Below, in pieces: positions 60,950 through 64,000 of a stretch of DNA of 64,000 bases (position 1 is the stretch's first letter; every line of letters begins with the position of its first letter). A program made the position numbers and the translations under genes. The notes beneath the pieces are model-generated. The model had not been told where the DNA came from and did not search any database. It worked only from the letters and a program-made list of their open reading frames with translations. The stretch is from CAZYFH01 sp965249175. GTDB taxonomy: Bacteria; Acidobacteriota; Vicinamibacteria; Vicinamibacterales; UBA8438. The stretch covers positions 3,348,001-3,412,000 of the forward strand of contig OZ252227.1 of NCBI GenBank assembly GCA_965249175.1, in the 5' to 3' direction.

Positions 60950-62916
60950 GCGACAAGACGACGCCCCCGCCCGGCACGATGAAGCAGACCGAGCGCTTCC
61001 GGGAACGCGGCTCGGGCAGCAGTGGCCCCATGGTGGGTCAGAAATCGATCAACTTCGGTCCCTCGGCGAAGCGGTTGCTGGCACGGATGCACCCGGAGCG
61101 TCGCAAGGTCGTGGCGGCGATGACGCTGGCCGTGGTCAGCGTCGCGCTATACGCGCTCGGCCCCAGGATACTCGGGCGAGCCACCGACCTGATCTTCGCC
61201 GGCGTGTTCGGGCGAACGCTGTCGGCCGACGTCACCGTGGAGCAGGCGGTCGCCTCGCTCCGAGCGACTGGCGACGACCAGGTCGCGGACATGCTGGCCG
61301 CGATGACCAACCTCGTCCCCGGGCAAGGTGTGGACTTCGGCGCGGTTGGCCAAGTGCTGCTGCTCGTGCTCGGCCTCTACGTCGCGGGGGCGCTGCTGAG
61401 CTGGCTCCAGGGATATCTGGTCAACGACGTCGTCCAAGGCACCGTCTATCGCATGCGGGCTGAGGTCGAGGAGAAGATCAATCGGCTCCCGCTCGGCTAC
61501 TTCGACCGCCAGCCACGCGGCGAGCTGCTCAGCCGCGTGACCAACGACATCGACAACATCTCCCAGAGTCTGTCCCAGACGATGAGCCAGCTCCTGACCT
61601 CGCTGCTCACGGTCGTCAGCGTGGTCGCGATGATGGTCCTTATCTCGCCAACCCTGGCGCTGATTGCCCTGGTCACGATCCCACTGGGCATGATGGTGGC
61701 ACGGCTGGTCATGAAGCGCTCCCAGGCGCTGTTCGTGGCGCAGTGGCGGACGACCGGCACCCTCAGCGCACAGGTCGAGGAGGCGTTCACCGGGCACGAG
61801 CTGACCAAGGTCTTTGGCCGCCGCCGCGACGTCGAGGCGCGGTTCGACCAGGAAAACGAGGAGCTGTTCAAGGCGAGTTTCGGCGCCCAGTTCATCTCCG
61901 GGCTGATCATGCCGATGATGATGTTCATCGGGAACCTGAACTACGTGGCAATCGCGGTCGTCGGTGGGCTTCGGGTGGCAACCGGGGGGATGAGCCTGGG
62001 TGAGGTGCAGGCGTTCATCCAGTACTCGCAGCAGTTCACGCAGCCGCTGACCCAGGTGGCCTCGATGGTCAACCTGTTGCAGTCGGGTGTGGCCTCGGCC
62101 GAACGGGTCTTCGAGCTACTGGATGCCGATGAGGAGCCCGAGGAGAGCGCCGCGCCGGCCCTCGCGGCCGGGCAGCGGGGGCGCGTCGAGTTTGAGCGCA
62201 TCGCGTTCCGCTACGACCCGGACACGCCGTTGATCGCTGACCTGTCGCTGGTGGCCGCCCCGGGACACACCGTGGCCATCGTCGGACCGACTGGGGCAGG
62301 CAAGACGACGCTCGTCAATCTGATCATGCGGTTCTACGACCTGGAGGCCGGCCGGATCACGCTGGACGGCGTGGATATCGCGCACATGCGTCGGGCGGAC
62401 CTCCGCGAACAGATCGGGATGGTGCTGCAGGACACCTGGCTCTTCGAGGGCACGATTCGCGACAACATCGCCTACGGGCGTCCAGCGGCGTCCGAGGCGG
62501 AGATCGTCGAGGCGGCGAAGGCCACGTTCGTCGACCGGTTCGTGCACAGCCTGCCGAAGGGGTACGACACGGTCGTCGTCGACGCCGGGGGCAATCTCAG
62601 CGCCGGCGAGCGCCAGCTCATCACAATCGCCCGGGCGTTCCTGTCCGACCCCGCGCTGCTGATTCTGGACGAAGCGACGAGCTCGGTCGACACGCGGACC
62701 GAGCTGTTGCTACAGCACGCGATGGCGGCGCTCCGCACCGACCGGACCAGCTTCGTGATCGCGCACCGGCTGTCCACCATTCGCGGCGCCGACCTGATCC
62801 TGGTCATGGAGGATGGACGGATCGTCGAACAGGGCGCGCACGACGAGCTGCTTCGAACCGATGGTACCTACGCAGCGCTCTACAACGCGCAGTTCTCCGC
62901 CGCCGCGGTTGCTTGA
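60946..62916 (+). CDS. ABC exporter half, consensus-Walker partner (TM288/LmrD-like)
   Basis: 656 residues from ATG 60946. A charged N-terminal extension of about 45 residues precedes the membrane domain (LLARMHPERRKVVAAM). The nucleotide domain has Walker A GPTGAGKTT at 447, signature LSAGE at 551 in place of LSGGQ, and Walker B LLILDEATSSVD with catalytic Glu 576. In heterodimeric exporters the non-canonical signature pairs with the partner's degenerate Walker B, so the two halves together form one active and one inactive ATP site. Fits the TM288/LmrD role exactly. Confidence 0.92.
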   Translation: MSDKTTPPPGTMKQTERFRERGSGSSGPMVGQKSINFGPSAKRLLARMHPERRKVVAAMTLAVVSVALYALGPRILGRATDLIFAGVFGRTLSADVTVEQAVASLRATGDDQVADMLAAMTNLVPGQGVDFGAVGQVLLLVLGLYVAGALLSWLQGYLVNDVVQGTVYRMRAEVEEKINRLPLGYFDRQPRGELLSRVTNDIDNISQSLSQTMSQLLTSLLTVVSVVAMMVLISPTLALIALVTIPLGMMVARLVMKRSQALFVAQWRTTGTLSAQVEEAFTGHELTKVFGRRRDVEARFDQENEELFKASFGAQFISGLIMPMMMFIGNLNYVAIAVVGGLRVATGGMSLGEVQAFIQYSQQFTQPLTQVASMVNLLQSGVASAERVFELLDADEEPEESAAPALAAGQRGRVEFERIAFRYDPDTPLIADLSLVAAPGHTVAIVGPTGAGKTTLVNLIMRFYDLEAGRITLDGVDIAHMRRADLREQIGMVLQDTWLFEGTIRDNIAYGRPAASEAEIVEAAKATFVDRFVHSLPKGYDTVVVDAGGNLSAGERQLITIARAFLSDPALLILDEATSSVDTRTELLLQHAMAALRTDRTSFVIAHRLSTIRGADLILVMEDGRIVEQGAHDELLRTDGTYAALYNAQFSAAAVA

Positions 62917-62928
62917 CCGTTTGTCCGC

Positions 62929-62980
62929 GCACGGCTAAAGCCGTGCCTTCAGGCCTGCGAGGCGGGCGTCGGGGCCCGCC
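62929..62980. repeat. hairpin repeats at the convergent end of the ABC operon
   Basis: GCACGGCT-AA-AGCCGTGC (62929-62946) and GGCGGGC-GTCGGG-GCCCGCC (62961-62980), joined by CTTCAGGCCTGCG, which also occurs at 29039-29050. It lies between convergent genes ending at 62916 and 63023, so it could terminate both. Same style as 7092-7134 and 29011-29081. Confidence 0.6.
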
Positions 62981-63022
62981 CCACAGAGCGAATCGACAGA
63001 CCGTGTCTCGGGGACGCGGGCG

Positions 63023-63310
63023 CTATCCGTCCAGGTTGACCAGCGGCTCGAACGTGATGTTCACGATGTGGCTGTAGTTGTTGATGTGAAAGCGCTGGTA
63101 CTCCTCGAGCGCCTTCGCATCCTCGACTTCGAGCAGGACGTATCCACCCCACCCGGTGCCGTACGCGTGCAGGTGCTTGATCCCGTTCGCAATCCCGCCG
63201 TAGTTGCCGGTCCTGGCCTTGGTCTCGTTTGCGACGCCCCAGGTAGCATCAAACAAGGCCTTGTCGACCGCGCCTCGGTACTCGAATCGCTGCATAACGA
63301 TCTGACTCAT
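63023..63310 (-). CDS. small DUF3303-like / dimeric alpha-beta barrel protein
   Basis: 95 residues from ATG 63310, preceded by GGGAGGGGGAG; an 18-residue upstream extension is unsupported. The sequence FEYRGAVDKALFDATWG, HLHAYGTGWGGYVLLEVED, ALEEYQRFHINNYSHIVNITF follows the beta-alpha-beta pattern of ferredoxin-like dimeric barrels, with the DUF3303 family the closest by eye. Conserved His and Tyr line the putative pocket. The function is unknown. Divergent from a quinone oxidoreductase. Confidence 0.6.
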   Translation of the reverse strand: MSQIVMQRFEYRGAVDKALFDATWGVANETKARTGNYGGIANGIKHLHAYGTGWGGYVLLEVEDAKALEEYQRFHINNYSHIVNITFEPLVNLDG

Positions 63311-63413
63311 GGCTCCCCCTCCCGATGATTGACGCTCGACGTGAGGGGTGATTATGCCCCACATTCCGTCGATCCAGGTGGTCAGCGCCGAGCGGATGTG
63401 GTCGCCTGACCGC

Positions 63414-63419
63414 TATAAT
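63414..63419 (+). promoter_or_regulatory. consensus -10 box (TATAAT) of the quinone oxidoreductase gene
   Basis: TATAAT lies 44 nt upstream of ATG 63463 in the 152-bp divergent region. The -35 region 17 nt earlier is not a good match to TTGACA. An exact -10 box is rare in this GC-rich DNA, so the site is a reasonable sigma-70-type promoter. The transcript would have a leader of about 35 nt with TGGAG near the start codon. Confidence 0.5.
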
Positions 63420-63462
63420 CCTCTGATTCTCCGGCCGTCTCCTCCCCTTCTCTGGAGTCACG

Positions 63463-64000
63463 ATGAGCGATCTCATGCAAGCTATCCGCTGCCACCGCTT
63501 CGCCGGTCTCGACGCCGCCGGGAAACCCGTGCCGACGCCCGATCCGCTGCGCGACGTTCTCGCGCTGGACAAGGTTCCAGCACCCGAGTGCGAGAGCGGG
63601 CACGTCCTGGTCCGCGCCAACTACGCGGGGGTGCAATACCCCGACGCGCTTCAGGCGCAGGGCCTCTATCAGCACAAACCGAACCTCCCGTACGTACCCG
63701 GGATGGACGTGACCGGTACCGTGCTGGAAGCGGGCGAGGGCGTCGAGCACGTCGCCGTCGGCGACCGAGTCATCGCTCAGATGGACTACGGCGGCCTCGC
63801 CGAGATCGCCAAGGTGCCGGCGACGTCCGTCTGGAAGGCACCGGACGGAATGCACCTGTCAAAGTGCGCCAACCTCGGGCGCAACTTCTTTCCCGCCTAT
63901 CACTCGCTCAAGATCCTCGGCGAGATCGGCGCGGGCGACCTCGTGCTTGTCGATGGCGCCTCCGGCGGCGTCGGCATGGCGGCCATTGAGCTGGCCAAGG
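63463..64000 (+). CDS. zinc-type NADPH:quinone oxidoreductase (MDR family), 3' truncated by the window
   Basis: 179 codons are visible from ATG 63463 (TGGAG upstream; ATG 63475 is a second option). The GroES-like N-domain shows GHVLVRANYAGVQYPDALQ, GLYQHKPNLPYVPGMDVTG and GVEHVAVGDRVIAQMDYGG. The Rossmann domain begins near the window edge with LVLVDGASGGVGMAAIELAK, whose AxGGVG is the NADPH loop. The lack of a full GHE catalytic-zinc motif fits the zinc-free quinone oxidoreductase branch. Cytosolic; probably reduces quinones or enones. The gene continues beyond the window. Confidence 0.88.
   Translation, partial: MSDLMQAIRCHRFAGLDAAGKPVPTPDPLRDVLALDKVPAPECESGHVLVRANYAGVQYPDALQAQGLYQHKPNLPYVPGMDVTGTVLEAGEGVEHVAVGDRVIAQMDYGGLAEIAKVPATSVWKAPDGMHLSKCANLGRNFFPAYHSLKILGEIGAGDLVLVDGASGGVGMAAIELAK

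Noticed and set aside
1..64000. CRISPR array, tRNA or rRNA genes
   Set aside because: No regularly spaced repeats, cloverleaf-like segments or rRNA-like conserved stretches were recognised; a covariance search was not available.

Overview
The window is a GC-rich bacterial chromosome segment of about 64 kb with about 55 protein genes, no rRNA, no tRNA that I can recognise and no CRISPR array. The gene mix points to an acidobacterium, most likely of the Vicinamibacteria type. That mix is several secreted PQQ beta-propeller dehydrogenases, planctomycete-type DUF1501/PSD1 and DUF1552/DUF1592 pairs, a TonB-dependent receptor with an N-terminal carboxypeptidase-regulatory domain, and a swarm of secreted proteins sharing a PDLxGVW...ACHEGN pattern. 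This placement is inferred from gene content; there is no marker gene in the window.

Layout. 1-2168: end of a Na+-pumping decarboxylase operon (carboxyltransferase tail, gamma, biotin carrier, beta), followed by an overlapping, frameshifted cysteine desulfurase (2165-3302). 3287-7082: two divergent PQQ dehydrogenases sharing a control region with a 16-bp palindrome. 7554-19479: a tightly packed minus-strand run of eight genes, nearly all exported (cytochrome c, two ACHEGN proteins, soluble sugar dehydrogenase, amidohydrolase lipoprotein, DUF1501, PSD1, and a VOC-VOC-ACHEGN fusion). 19780-21683: a VanZ-like membrane protein, the relic of an NHL-propeller gene, and a PilZ-like protein. 21908-28974: a minus-strand set with a GT2 glycosyltransferase, a methyltransferase, a sugar-phosphate transferase and an NHL propeller that overlap one another, plus a B12/radical SAM enzyme and a third PQQ dehydrogenase. 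29126-37050: a heavy-metal RND efflux operon (pump, adaptor, TolC-type channel, His-rich exported protein, unknown exported protein, TetR regulator). 37202-44113: a TonB receptor broken by a stop codon, an MBL hydrolase, a 165-bp inverted-repeat element, an ACHEGN protein, an Omp85-type barrel and a small anchored protein. 44101-45447: a nucleotidyltransferase/small-protein pair and a VapBC toxin-antitoxin pair. 45514-48655: a three-gene overlapping signalling cassette (PP2C phosphatase, LytS-type kinase, LytTR regulator). 48791-62916: a bactofilin-like membrane protein, a DUF1552/DUF1592 pair, VOC and ACHEGN proteins, three hydrolases, and a heterodimeric ABC exporter. 63023-64000: a small dimeric-barrel-type protein and the start of a quinone oxidoreductase.

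The genes fit a heterotroph that oxidises alcohols, sugars or other compounds outside the cytoplasm with PQQ enzymes and cytochromes c and invests heavily in exported proteins of unknown function. The most promising undescribed theme is the ACHEGN family: four apparently intact members plus one broken, repeatedly beside VOC, PQQ or planctomycete-type genes, once fused to two VOC domains.

Five genes carry reading-frame lesions: a 2-nt slip in a CG repeat, a 10-C run, a 2-nt loss in a patatin nucleophile elbow, one TAG, and two TGA codons at conserved tryptophans. These may be assembly errors or real decay. Each is described separately because the choice changes the annotation.
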